Source: Psychromicrobium xiongbiense (GTDB lineage Bacteria > Actinomycetota > Actinomycetes > Actinomycetales > Micrococcaceae). Taken from it: a stretch of 64,000 nt of DNA. Position 1 is the stretch's first letter, and each line of letters starts with the position of its first letter. Below, in pieces: positions 41,597 through 50,300 of this stretch. Made by a program: the position numbers and the translations under genes. The notes below the pieces were generated by a model, which was not told where the DNA came from, made no database searches, and saw nothing but the letters and a program-made list of their open reading frames with translations. Location of the stretch: NCBI RefSeq assembly GCF_030271165.1, contig NZ_JASSZH010000014.1:146350-210349 (forward strand). Reading direction: 5' to 3'.

Positions 41597-43222
41597 ATGT
41601 TCGCTGAGGAACATCGACAACTGGAAATTTCATCTGGGCAGGCCATCCTCGGCATCGAGCTCGGATCCACGCGCATCAAGACCTGCCTGATCAGCCAGGA
41701 TCTGACCCCGCTCGCCGCCGGCAGCCATGAATGGGAAAGCACCCTCGATGGCGGCCACTGGACCTATTCCCTCGAAGCGATCCGCGAGGGCCTGCAATCA
41801 AGCTACGCCGCCCTCATCCGGGACGTGGCGCAGCGCTACGGTGTGACACCGCGCCGCTTCGCCGCCATCGGAGTCTCCGCCATGATGCACGGCTACCTTG
41901 CTCTCGATGCCGAAGGTGCCCTGCTTGTCCCCTTCCGCACCTGGCGGAATACCTCCACAACAGAAGCGGCGAGCGCCCTCAGCGCGGCCCTGGACTTCAT
42001 GGTCCCTTTGCGGTGGTCGATCGCTCACCTGTACCAGGCCGTCCTCGACGAGGAGCCGCACGTTTCCAGGATCGCCTCAATCACCACGCTCGCCGGATGG
42101 GTGCACCAGCAGCTCACTGGCAGGAACGTGCTGGGCGTCGGCGACGCCTCCGGCATGTTCCCGATCGACTCCTCGACAGGAAGCTACGACGGTCATCGGA
42201 TGGCCACCACACAGCGCCTGCTTGAAGATCAAGGATCTCATCTGCAGCTGCACCGCCTGCTCCCCGAGGTTCTGCCGGCCGGCGCGCTCGCTGGATCGCT
42301 CACCCCTGCCGGAGCACGTTTTCTTGACCCGGGTGGCACGCTGGAAAGCGGTATTCCGCTCTGCCCGCCAGAAGGCGATGCCGGCACCGGAATGGTGGCG
42401 ACCGGTGCCGTCGCGCCGCGCACCGGAAACGTCAGTGTCGGCACCAGCATCTTTGGCATGGTGGTACTCGAGCGCCCGCTGCTCAGCGCGCATCCCGAGA
42501 TCGATCTGGTCACCACCCCCGCTGGCGATCCGGTGGCTATGGTGCACTGCAACAACGGGGCCAGCGAAATCGCCACCTGGGCGCGCATCTTCGGCAGATT
42601 CTCTGAATCGTCCGGGTATCCCCTGAGCCCCGACGAGGTCTACGCGGTGCTGCTCGAGGAAGCACTCCGCGCCGACCCGGACGCGGGTGGCCTGCTTGCC
42701 TACAATTTCCTGGCCGCCGAGCCCATCGTGGGCGTTGAGACTGGAACCCCTCTCCTGGTGCGGGGAGCAGCAACCCGGTTCACCCTTGGAAACCTCATGC
42801 GGGCCGAGCTTTTCGCAGCCTTTGCGGCCCTGGGCTCCGGTATGAACGTACTGGCCCAGGAGGGCGCTGGCATCGACCGGATGCTCGCGCACGGCGGACT
42901 GTTCCGCACCAGCGGACCTGCCCAGCGACTCCTCGCCGCCGCGCTCGGCGTCCCGGTGGCGGTCTCCGCGACTGCCGCTGAAGGAGGCGCCTGGGGGATC
43001 GCAGCACTGGCCGCATTCTCGGCATCGGGCGCCAGAGAGACTCTCGCCACGTTCCTGACGGGGGCCACCACCGGAGGCGGAGGGCTGACCACGGTCGAAG
43101 CCAGTGCCGACGAGATCGCAGGCTTCCAGAGGTTCGCTGCACGGCACCGAAGCGGGCTGAACCTTCAGTCGGTCGCCGCAACCGTTCCCCCTATCCAGCA
43201 GAAGAAAGAGCTCCGCCCATGA
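41597..43222 (+). CDS. FGGY-family carbohydrate kinase
   Basis: The 541-residue kinase has the N-terminal phosphate-binding strand (ILGIELGSTRIKTCLI), the substrate loop region (GVSAMMHGYLAL, FRTWRNT), the second-domain phosphate loop (GNVSVGTSIFGMVVL) and the C-terminal adenosine site (LAHGGLFRTSGPAQRLLA). Ribulokinase, xylulokinase and L-fuculokinase are close relatives. The gene divergent from it encodes the permease. It overlaps the epimerase gene by four bases (ATGA). Phosphorylation of a ketopentose such as L-ribulose or L-xylulose is the favoured role. Confidence 0.9.
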   Translation: MFAEEHRQLEISSGQAILGIELGSTRIKTCLISQDLTPLAAGSHEWESTLDGGHWTYSLEAIREGLQSSYAALIRDVAQRYGVTPRRFAAIGVSAMMHGYLALDAEGALLVPFRTWRNTSTTEAASALSAALDFMVPLRWSIAHLYQAVLDEEPHVSRIASITTLAGWVHQQLTGRNVLGVGDASGMFPIDSSTGSYDGHRMATTQRLLEDQGSHLQLHRLLPEVLPAGALAGSLTPAGARFLDPGGTLESGIPLCPPEGDAGTGMVATGAVAPRTGNVSVGTSIFGMVVLERPLLSAHPEIDLVTTPAGDPVAMVHCNNGASEIATWARIFGRFSESSGYPLSPDEVYAVLLEEALRADPDAGGLLAYNFLAAEPIVGVETGTPLLVRGAATRFTLGNLMRAELFAAFAALGSGMNVLAQEGAGIDRMLAHGGLFRTSGPAQRLLAAALGVPVAVSATAAEGGAWGIAALAAFSASGARETLATFLTGATTGGGGLTTVEASADEIAGFQRFAARHRSGLNLQSVAATVPPIQQKKELRP

Positions 43223-43917
43223 CCATCGACCTCACCACCAGCGTCCAGGCCACCCGTGAGCGGGTTACCCGCCTCCACACCGAACTGGTCCGTTATGGGC
43301 TCGTCGTCTGGACTGGCGGGAACGTCTCTGAACGCGTGCCCGGCGCCGATCTGTTCGTCATCAAGCCCTCGGGAGTCTCCTACGACGCCCTCACGGCCCA
43401 GGATCACGTCGTCTGCACCCTCGACGGTCTCCCGGCAGAGGGCTGGGGCAACCTGCACGGGCCTTCCTCGGACACAGCGGCGCACGCTTACGTCTACCGT
43501 CAGATGCCTGAGGTGAACGGCATCGTCCACACTCACTCGACCTATGCAACCGCGTGGGCGGCGCGCGGCGAGGCCATTCCGTGCGTCATCACCGCGATGG
43601 CGGATGAGTTTGGCGGGGAGATTCCGCTGGGGCCGTTCGCTATCATCGGCAACGAATCGATCGGCCGCGGCATCGTCCAGACGCTCACCGGACACCGCTC
43701 ACGCGCCGTGCTCATGCAGAACCATGGCGTGTTCACCATCGGCAAGGATGCCCAGGATGCCGTGAAAGCCGCGGTCATGTGCGAGGACGTCGCGCGAACC
43801 GTACACATCGCCAGGCAACTCGGAACGCCGCTGCCGATTGCCGACGAGTCCATCGACAGCCTGTTCGACCGATACCAGAATGTCTACGGTCAGGCGCCGG
43901 CCGGCTCGCTCGGATAG
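43219..43917 (+). CDS. AraD/UlaF-type L-ribulose-5-phosphate 4-epimerase (class II aldolase fold)
   Basis: The 232-residue protein has the zinc ligands His104, His106 (VHTHS) and His169 (MQNHG), the acid Asp129 (MADEFGG, where AraD has HADYF), the phosphate-binding GNVSERV and PSG segments, and PSSDT. This pattern fits AraD/SgbE/UlaF better than fuculose aldolase. It would convert L-ribulose 5-phosphate to D-xylulose 5-phosphate, linking the cassette to the pentose phosphate pathway. An aldolase or decarboxylase role (OtnC-like) is the alternative. Confidence 0.87.
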   Translation: MTIDLTTSVQATRERVTRLHTELVRYGLVVWTGGNVSERVPGADLFVIKPSGVSYDALTAQDHVVCTLDGLPAEGWGNLHGPSSDTAAHAYVYRQMPEVNGIVHTHSTYATAWAARGEAIPCVITAMADEFGGEIPLGPFAIIGNESIGRGIVQTLTGHRSRAVLMQNHGVFTIGKDAQDAVKAAVMCEDVARTVHIARQLGTPLPIADESIDSLFDRYQNVYGQAPAGSLG

Positions 43918-43963
43918 TCACGCCCTACGCCCCTGACGCCCAGGGAGCGCTCCCGCACCATGT

Positions 43964-44004
43964 TTCGCGCGGCGACTGTGCGGTACTGGACGCTCGATGG
44001 CGGG
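43964..44004 (+). repeat. 41-bp direct repeat, right copy, flanking the catabolic cassette
   Basis: This is an exact copy of 36281-36321, lying 46 bases after the epimerase stop. The two copies enclose the seven-gene catabolic cassette. Confidence 0.95.
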
Positions 44005-44017
44005 TCGAGTGCGGGTG

Positions 44018-44109
44018 GCTGTTACCAGGTCCCACCTCGGGCCCTGGTGAACCGGGACCAGACAGCAGATCCCGCCTCGAGGGTCAATGAACCGGGACCT
44101 GGTGACAGC
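44018..44109. repeat. Palindromic intergenic element, copy B
   Basis: The outer arms GCTGTTACCAGGTCCC (44018-44033) and GGGACCTGGTGACAGC (44094-44109) pair over 16 bases with one G-U. The interior repeats TGAACCGGGACC and is nearly identical to the interior of the element at 62406-62494, including an AGCAGATCCCGC segment. Confidence 0.85.
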
Positions 44110-44235
44110 TTCACGGGGATGTCGGGGAAACTTATCCACATTTCTGTGCGAGGGCTGTCATTTTGCCCTGATGGAACCGTAGGGTGGACTCAGCTCAGTT
44201 GACCATCCAATGGGCTAACCCGGAAGGTGGCCCCG

Positions 44236-44934
44236 ATGGCAGGGATACAGCAGCGTATGGCGAAGCACAGTGTGATGAAGCAGCGTTCGATGACGACCGG
44301 GTCCTGGCAGCGCGCGGGAGCCGGTGTGGCCTTGGTGCTGGCCCTGGGGTTGCTGGCCGGGTGTTCTGGTGGTTCGGATCCTGCAGGGTCTTCTTCCGCA
44401 CCAACGCCCTCATCTGCGTCTGTTTCAACTTCCGCGACACCAACCACCACGGCAGCCGCCGCACCGTACAAGCCAGCCGATCTCAACGGCCCAGCACAGA
44501 ACGTGCCGAAGCCCGTGAAACCTGCACTGGCAGATGAGTTCTCCGAGAAGGGCCTGGATGCCTTCGCCAGGTACTGGTACGACATTTTCAACTACATGCA
44601 GGAAACGAATGATCCAACCATCGTTCAAACAGTGACAGATCAATCGTGCAGCCGGTGCAATGTCTACTTCGCTGCCCTCATCGATAACCAGGCGAAAGGG
44701 ACCTGGATTATGGGTGGCCGAATGGTGGTCACGACTATGCAGGCAACGTTCAAGCCGACACCACAAGGTCTCTATCAGGTGGTCATTCAGTACAACGTCG
44801 AAGGTGGTCAGTACGTTCGTCAGGGAGGGGTCCCGGGTGATCAGATTAAGGCAGAGAACGCAAACGGGGACGTCCTGGAGGCAAAGTTCGACAATGGCGT
44901 CTGGAGAGTCGCCAATGTTGGAAAGATTGCGTGA
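44236..44934 (+). CDS. DUF6318-family lipoprotein
   Basis: From ATG 44236 (GGAAGG upstream) the 232-residue precursor has a long basic N-terminus, a lipobox (LGLLAGCSGG), a Ser/Thr/Pro-rich linker and a C-terminal domain with YWYDIFNYMQETNDPTIVQ, a Cys pair (SCSRCN) and GVWRVANV. This is the actinobacterial DUF6318 pattern: NTF2-like fold, surface-exposed, of unknown function. It is four bases from the next gene, which also encodes an exported protein, so they probably act together. Confidence 0.85.
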   Translation: MAGIQQRMAKHSVMKQRSMTTGSWQRAGAGVALVLALGLLAGCSGGSDPAGSSSAPTPSSASVSTSATPTTTAAAAPYKPADLNGPAQNVPKPVKPALADEFSEKGLDAFARYWYDIFNYMQETNDPTIVQTVTDQSCSRCNVYFAALIDNQAKGTWIMGGRMVVTTMQATFKPTPQGLYQVVIQYNVEGGQYVRQGGVPGDQIKAENANGDVLEAKFDNGVWRVANVGKIA

Positions 44935-44937
44935 CTC

Positions 44938-45858
44938 ATGGGTTCCGTGCGCCGATCGCTGGCAGTCCTCTTTTCGCTCGTTATTTTGACTCTGGCTCTG
45001 GGCCTTCCCGCTCATGCCGACGGGGGTGACGGCCCTCAGTGGAACAGCGGAAATGGCGGTATTGAGACTTATCTCAAGATCGCGGTTGACGGCTCAGATG
45101 TCTGGACCGGTTCTGACGTGATCGCCCCATCGCCCGGTCACAGCTATCGCTTCGAAGTTCTCTGTCAGGCAGACACCCAGAACAGCGGTGACACGAATGC
45201 GTTCTGCCAATCACAACTGAAATCAAACTGCACAGCAGGAACCAACGGCACTTATGTGCAGTGGTTGAGGACTTTGGCCATGGTCACGCCTCCTGATTGG
45301 CAGAAGGTCGGTACCCCGACCTGCGTCTACGATCAGAAACCCGTCGACATCCTGGAACAGATCGCAGCCCAGATCCAGGCAGAGTTCGCCAAACAACCCA
45401 TCAACGGCGGCGTGCTCACATCCCAACCCGGCCCACACACCATCAAAGGCTGGGACACCAACTTCACCGTCACCTCAACAAAACAGTCCTTTGACCTGAC
45501 CCTTCTGGGCCAGAAAGTCCACATTGATGCACCCCCGGTCGCCTACACCTTCCCCTCCGGCGACGGACCCCCCCCGGGGCCCCAGGCCACCCCCGGATAT
45601 GCGTTGAAGGATGACTACATCGGTCATACCCCCACGCCGCCCAGTCATGGTTATCAGGACCCCCTCGACTACACAGCCAGTGTGTCCACGACGTTCACCG
45701 GAACCTACACCGTCAACGGCGGACCCACCCTAACCATCCCATGGCAAGGCAAAGTCACCACAAACCAGGTAACCCTCATGGTCTGGAAAGCCGTCATCCG
45801 ACAAGTCCAGGACACCTGCACCCAAAACCCCACATCCTGGGGCTGCCCCGGAACCTAA
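44938..45858 (+). CDS. Secreted protein of unknown function
   Basis: The 306-residue product has a clear Sec signal peptide (residues 1-27, cut after AHA). The mature part is rich in Thr, Pro and Asp, with three to four Cys pairs (VLCQAD, FCQSQLKSNC, TPTCVYD, DTCTQNPTSWGC) likely to form disulfides, and beta-rich segments such as TTFTGTYTVNGGPTLTIPWQG. There is no anchor. Co-transcribed with the DUF6318 lipoprotein gene, it may be its soluble partner. I do not recognise a family. Confidence 0.8.
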   Translation: MGSVRRSLAVLFSLVILTLALGLPAHADGGDGPQWNSGNGGIETYLKIAVDGSDVWTGSDVIAPSPGHSYRFEVLCQADTQNSGDTNAFCQSQLKSNCTAGTNGTYVQWLRTLAMVTPPDWQKVGTPTCVYDQKPVDILEQIAAQIQAEFAKQPINGGVLTSQPGPHTIKGWDTNFTVTSTKQSFDLTLLGQKVHIDAPPVAYTFPSGDGPPPGPQATPGYALKDDYIGHTPTPPSHGYQDPLDYTASVSTTFTGTYTVNGGPTLTIPWQGKVTTNQVTLMVWKAVIRQVQDTCTQNPTSWGCPGT

Positions 45859-45965
45859 CCCCGGCACCTCAACCCCGCCCCCATTCCCAGCCGCCGCCGG
45901 TTCCCCTATGCTCACAATAGGTAACCGATCTGACCCACGACAGTGCAGGACGCAAGGAGCGGGAC

Positions 45966-47276
45966 ATGAGCAGCTGGCGCATCAGAGACTTCCATTCCTC
46001 GGACATGGACAGCATTCTGAATCTCTGGGAGTCACTCAAGGCGGACAATATCGGGCCGGTGTATGCGCTTTCCGAGGTGCTGGCCTCCTGCGAAAAGGAC
46101 CATGCCGTCGTGGCGGTTCTGGGCGAGCAAGTGGTGGGTGCCGCCGTCGGACGTGCCGCCCATGAGCAAGGCTGGATTGTCTTCCTGGCCACCCTTCCCG
46201 AGTTCCGCGGCCGCGGCATCGGCACCTCGCTGCTGGCCGCCGTGGAGAAGCGGATGGCGCCCCACGGCCTCAACAAGCTCTCGGCGCTCATGCCGGAATC
46301 TGAAACCCGGGTGGAGGCCTTTCTGAGCCGTGGCTTCGTGGTCAAAAAGAACCTGCGCTACTTTGAACGGACCATTCCGGTGCAACGCGCGGAACTGGAA
46401 CCGCTCAGTGAGCTGGGCGGCCGGATCCTGCCCCGCAATCTCTGGGAAAACGTGGCCGGGATGCGGCGTGAGAAGGAACTTCTGGAACGCAGGCTCGTCC
46501 TGCCGTTGGCCCAGGCCGACCTTGCCGATGAATACGGAGTGGTGCCGCCGCGCGCCGTCGTGCTCTTCGGGCCACCCGGGACCGGCAAAACCACCTTCGC
46601 CAAGGCCATCGCCTCCCGTCTGGAATGGCCCTTCGTGGAGGTCTTCCCCTCCCGGCTGGCCGCGAATCCCCAGGGGCTTGCCGGGGCGCTGCGCGAGACG
46701 TTCCTGGAGATTGCGGAGCTAGAGCACGCTGTGGTGTTCATCGATGAGGTGGAGGAGATCGCCTCGCAACGCTCCGGCGAACCGCCGTCGCCGTTGCAGG
46801 GCGTCACGAATGAGCTGCTGAAGATCATTCCGGCCTTCCGCGAACAGCCCGGGCGTCTGCTGGTCTGCGCGACCAACTTCATCCGCGCCCTGGACACCGC
46901 TTTCCTGCGGCATGGACGTTTCGACTACGTCATTCCGATCGGCCTGCCCGATGCCCATGCCCGCGAAGCCATGTGGCAGCGCTTCATCCCTGCTTCCGTG
47001 CTGGATTCGGTGGAGGTCGGGCTACTCGTGGAGCGCACCGAGGGCTTCTCCCCCGCGGATATTGAGTACGCGGCCCGCAGCGCCTCCCAGCGCGCCCTGG
47101 AAAAAGCCGTGTACGATGCCGATGCCTCAGGCAGCCAGAGCGGCGAGGGAACAGGCGAGCGCAAGGGGCCACTCACCCAGGACTACCTGGAGGCGATCGC
47201 CGAAACGCGTACCACGGTCAGCGATGAGGTTCACCAGGCCTTCCTCGAGGACATCGACGTGTTGGGCCGGGTGTAG
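45966..47276 (+). CDS. GNAT acetyltransferase fused to an AAA+ ATPase
   Basis: Residues 1-140 form a GNAT domain with the acetyl-CoA loop in FLATLPEFRGRGIGTSLL. Residues 160-420 form an AAA+ ATPase with Walker A GPPGTGKT (about 201-208), Walker B AVVFIDEVEEI, sensor 1 CATNF and arginine-finger candidates in LRHGRFDY, most like the FtsH/CDC48/spastin class. The ordering of acetylation and ATP-driven remodelling in one chain is unusual. It precedes lhr on the same strand by about 75 bases. Substrate unknown. Confidence 0.9.
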   Translation: MSSWRIRDFHSSDMDSILNLWESLKADNIGPVYALSEVLASCEKDHAVVAVLGEQVVGAAVGRAAHEQGWIVFLATLPEFRGRGIGTSLLAAVEKRMAPHGLNKLSALMPESETRVEAFLSRGFVVKKNLRYFERTIPVQRAELEPLSELGGRILPRNLWENVAGMRREKELLERRLVLPLAQADLADEYGVVPPRAVVLFGPPGTGKTTFAKAIASRLEWPFVEVFPSRLAANPQGLAGALRETFLEIAELEHAVVFIDEVEEIASQRSGEPPSPLQGVTNELLKIIPAFREQPGRLLVCATNFIRALDTAFLRHGRFDYVIPIGLPDAHAREAMWQRFIPASVLDSVEVGLLVERTEGFSPADIEYAARSASQRALEKAVYDADASGSQSGEGTGERKGPLTQDYLEAIAETRTTVSDEVHQAFLEDIDVLGRV

Positions 47277-47352
47277 AGGGAAGTCGGTACTCGCGGGTGT
47301 GCTGGAAGCACGCCGCGCAGTTCCTGTCGGTGCGGTGCGTCATGATGGAGCC

Positions 47353-50300
47353 ATGGCCCCGAACGCCCTCGATCTCTTCAGCGCCCCCACCCGGGCGTGG
47401 TTTGAGGGTGCCTTCGCAACTCCGACCCCGGTCCAGACCGAAGCCTGGGAAGCCATCTCCTCCGACGCTCATGCCCTGGTGGTCGCACCCACCGGCTCGG
47501 GCAAAACCCTCGCCGCCTTCCTGTGGTCCCTCGACGCTCTGATCTCTGGAAAATTCGCGGCCGATGCCGCCTCAGCCGAAGGCGCCATACCTTCAGGGGA
47601 ACCTCAACGCGGCACCAGGGTGCTCTATATCTCCCCGCTGAAGGCTCTGGGCGTGGATGTGGAGCGGAACCTGCGGGCGCCACTCATCGGTTTGCAGCAC
47701 AGCGCCGACCTCCTGGGCCTGCCTACCCCGCTAGTGAGCGTCGGAGTACGCAGCGGTGACACCCCGGCCGGGGAACGGCGTCGCCTGCTCAGCCATCCTC
47801 CGGACATCCTGATCACCACCCCGGAATCCCTGTTCCTGATGCTGACCTCGCAGGCACGCCGGACCCTGGCCTCGGTGCACACCGTCATCGTGGATGAGGT
47901 GCATGCCGTGGCCGGGACCAAGCGCGGCGCGCACCTGGCGGTCTCCCTGGAGCGGCTCGATGAGTTGGTACGGGAGGCCGGGAACCCGCCAGTGCAGCGC
48001 ATTGGGCTGTCCGCCACCGTGGAACCCCTGGAAACGGTGGCCCGCTTTCTCTGTGGGGAGGCGCCTTGCCGGATCGTGGCGCCGCCCGCGAAGAAAACCT
48101 GGGACCTGCAGGTCACCGTGCCGGTAGAGGACATGTCAGATCTGGCCTCCGCCGCAGCTGCCCACGATCTGGGACCAGCCTCCGGACTGCAGCCGAATGC
48201 CTCGATCTGGCCGCATGTGGAGGAGAAGATTGTCGATCTGGTGGTGGCGAACCGCTCCACCATCGTCTTCGCCAATTCGCGCAGGCTGGCTGAGCGGCTC
48301 ACTGGCAGGCTCAACGAGATCTATCTGGAGCGCCTCGATGCCGCGGCTGACGGTTCTCCTGATGCCGAGCCGAAGACCAGCGCACCGGACACCCGAGCTC
48401 CCACCCGGCTTCCCGCCGAGATGATGGCGCAGGCCGGTGCCACCTCCGGTGCGGAACCGGTGCTGGCCAAGGCGCACCACGGCTCGGTGTCCAAAGAGCA
48501 GCGGGCGCTCATTGAGGACGATCTGAAATCAGGGCGGCTGCGCTGCGTCGTAGCCACCTCCAGTCTGGAACTGGGCATCGATATGGGGCTGGTGGATCTG
48601 GTGATCCAGGTGGAATCCCCGCCCTCGGTGGCCAGCGGCCTGCAACGCGTCGGCCGGGCCGGGCACCAGGTGGGCGAGGTATCCCAGGGCGTCCTGTTCC
48701 CCAAGCACCGTGCGGATCTGGTGCATTCGACAGTCACCGTGGAGCGCATGCTGGCCGGACAGATCGAGCCGCTGTCCATCCCGGCCAACCCTTTGGACAT
48801 CCTGGCCCAGCAGACCGTGGCGGCCGCCGCCCTGGGCACCATCGGCGTGGAGGACTGGTTCAGCACGCTCCGCCGGTCTGCCCCGTTCAGCTCCCTCCCC
48901 CGCTCCGCCTACGACGCCACGCTGGATCTGCTGGCTGGCCGGTACCCCAGCGATGAATTCGCCGAGCTGCGGCCCCGGATCATCTGGGATCGCAACGCCG
49001 GGACGCTGACCGGCCGCCCCGGCGCACAGCGCCTTGCGGTCACCTCCGGCGGCACCATCCCGGACCGTGGGCTTTTCGGGGTCTACCTGGTCGGCGCCGA
49101 GGAGGGGAAGAATTCTCGCCGGGTCGGTGAACTCGACGAGGAAATGGTCTACGAATCCCGTGTGGGGGACGTCTTTGCCCTGGGCGCCACCAGCTGGCGC
49201 ATCGAGGACATCACGCATGACCGGGTGCTGGTCTCCCCCGCCTTCGGCCAACCGGGCAAGCTCCCCTTCTGGAAAGGCGACTCGCTCGGCAGGCCGGTTG
49301 AACTCGGCCGGGCAATGGGGGCCTTCGTCCGGGAGGTCAGTAGTGCCGCCCGGGAGGACGCCCTGGCACGGTGCACGGCCACCGGCCTGGACGACTACGC
49401 GGCGGGCAACCTGCTGGGGTACCTGAGCGAACAGCAGCAGGCGACCGGCATCGTGCCCGATGATCGCACCCTTCTGGTGGAACGGTTCCAGGACGAACTC
49501 GGCGACTGGCGGGTGGTGCTGCACAGCCCCTTCGGCATGCCGGTGCACGCACCCTGGGCGCTGGCCGTCGGGGCGCGACTGCAAGAGCGGTACGGGCTGG
49601 ACGGCTCTGCCATGGCTGCCGATGACGGCATCGTGCTGCGGGTGCCGATGATGGACGATGAGCCTCCCGGCGCCGATTTGTTCCTCTTTGACGCCGAGGA
49701 GCTGGAGCAGATCGTCACCACCCAGGTGGGCGGTTCGGCGCTGTTTGCTGCGAGATTCCGGGAGTGCGCAGCCCGGGCGCTGCTTTTGCCCCGGCAGAAC
49801 CCCGCGAAACGTTCCCCCTTGTGGCAGCAACGGCAGCGGTCATCGCAGCTGCTGGATGTCGCCAAAAAGTACCCGAGTTTCCCGATCATTCTGGAGACCG
49901 TTCGCGAATGCCTGCAGGACGTCTACGACCTGCCCGCGCTCAAGGACCTGGCCGCCTCGTTGGCCCGGCGGGAGGTGCGGATGACCGAGATCACCACCAC
50001 ACAGCCCTCGCCTTTCGCCAGGTCGCTTCTGTTTGGCTATGTGGCCAGCTTCCTCTATGAGGGGGATTCTCCGCTGGCCGAGCGCCGGGCAGCGGCCCTC
50101 TCGCTGGACCCCACTCTGCTCAATGAGCTCCTGGGCCGGGCGGAGCTGCGTGAACTGCTTGATCCGGAGGTCATCGCTCAGACCGAGGCACAGTTGCAGC
50201 GAACTGCTCCGGATCGCCGGGCCAGGGGCCTCGAAGGGGTTGCCGACCTGCTGCGTCAGCTGGGTCCGTTGACGGTGGCGGCCGTGAGTCAACGGCTCGA

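Larger units (their letters stand above)
43918..44235. other. Intergenic region made of repeats
   Basis: This 318-base gap contains the right 41-bp repeat (43964-44004) and, 13 bases later, a palindromic element (44018-44109). I see no gene. A small frame beginning MFRAATVRYWTLDGG reads through the 41-bp repeat, and the same peptide can be read from the left repeat, but there is no ribosome site. Confidence 0.6.

Noticed and set aside
43960..44202. Small plus-strand ORF starting in the right 41-bp repeat
   Set aside because: The shared peptide MFRAATVRYWTLDGG comes from the DNA repeat; no ribosome site, and the tails of the two copies are unrelated.
46912..47352. N-terminal extension of the Lhr frame
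   Set aside because: Overlaps the GNAT-AAA gene in another frame with no helicase motifs; ATG 47353 fits the family start.
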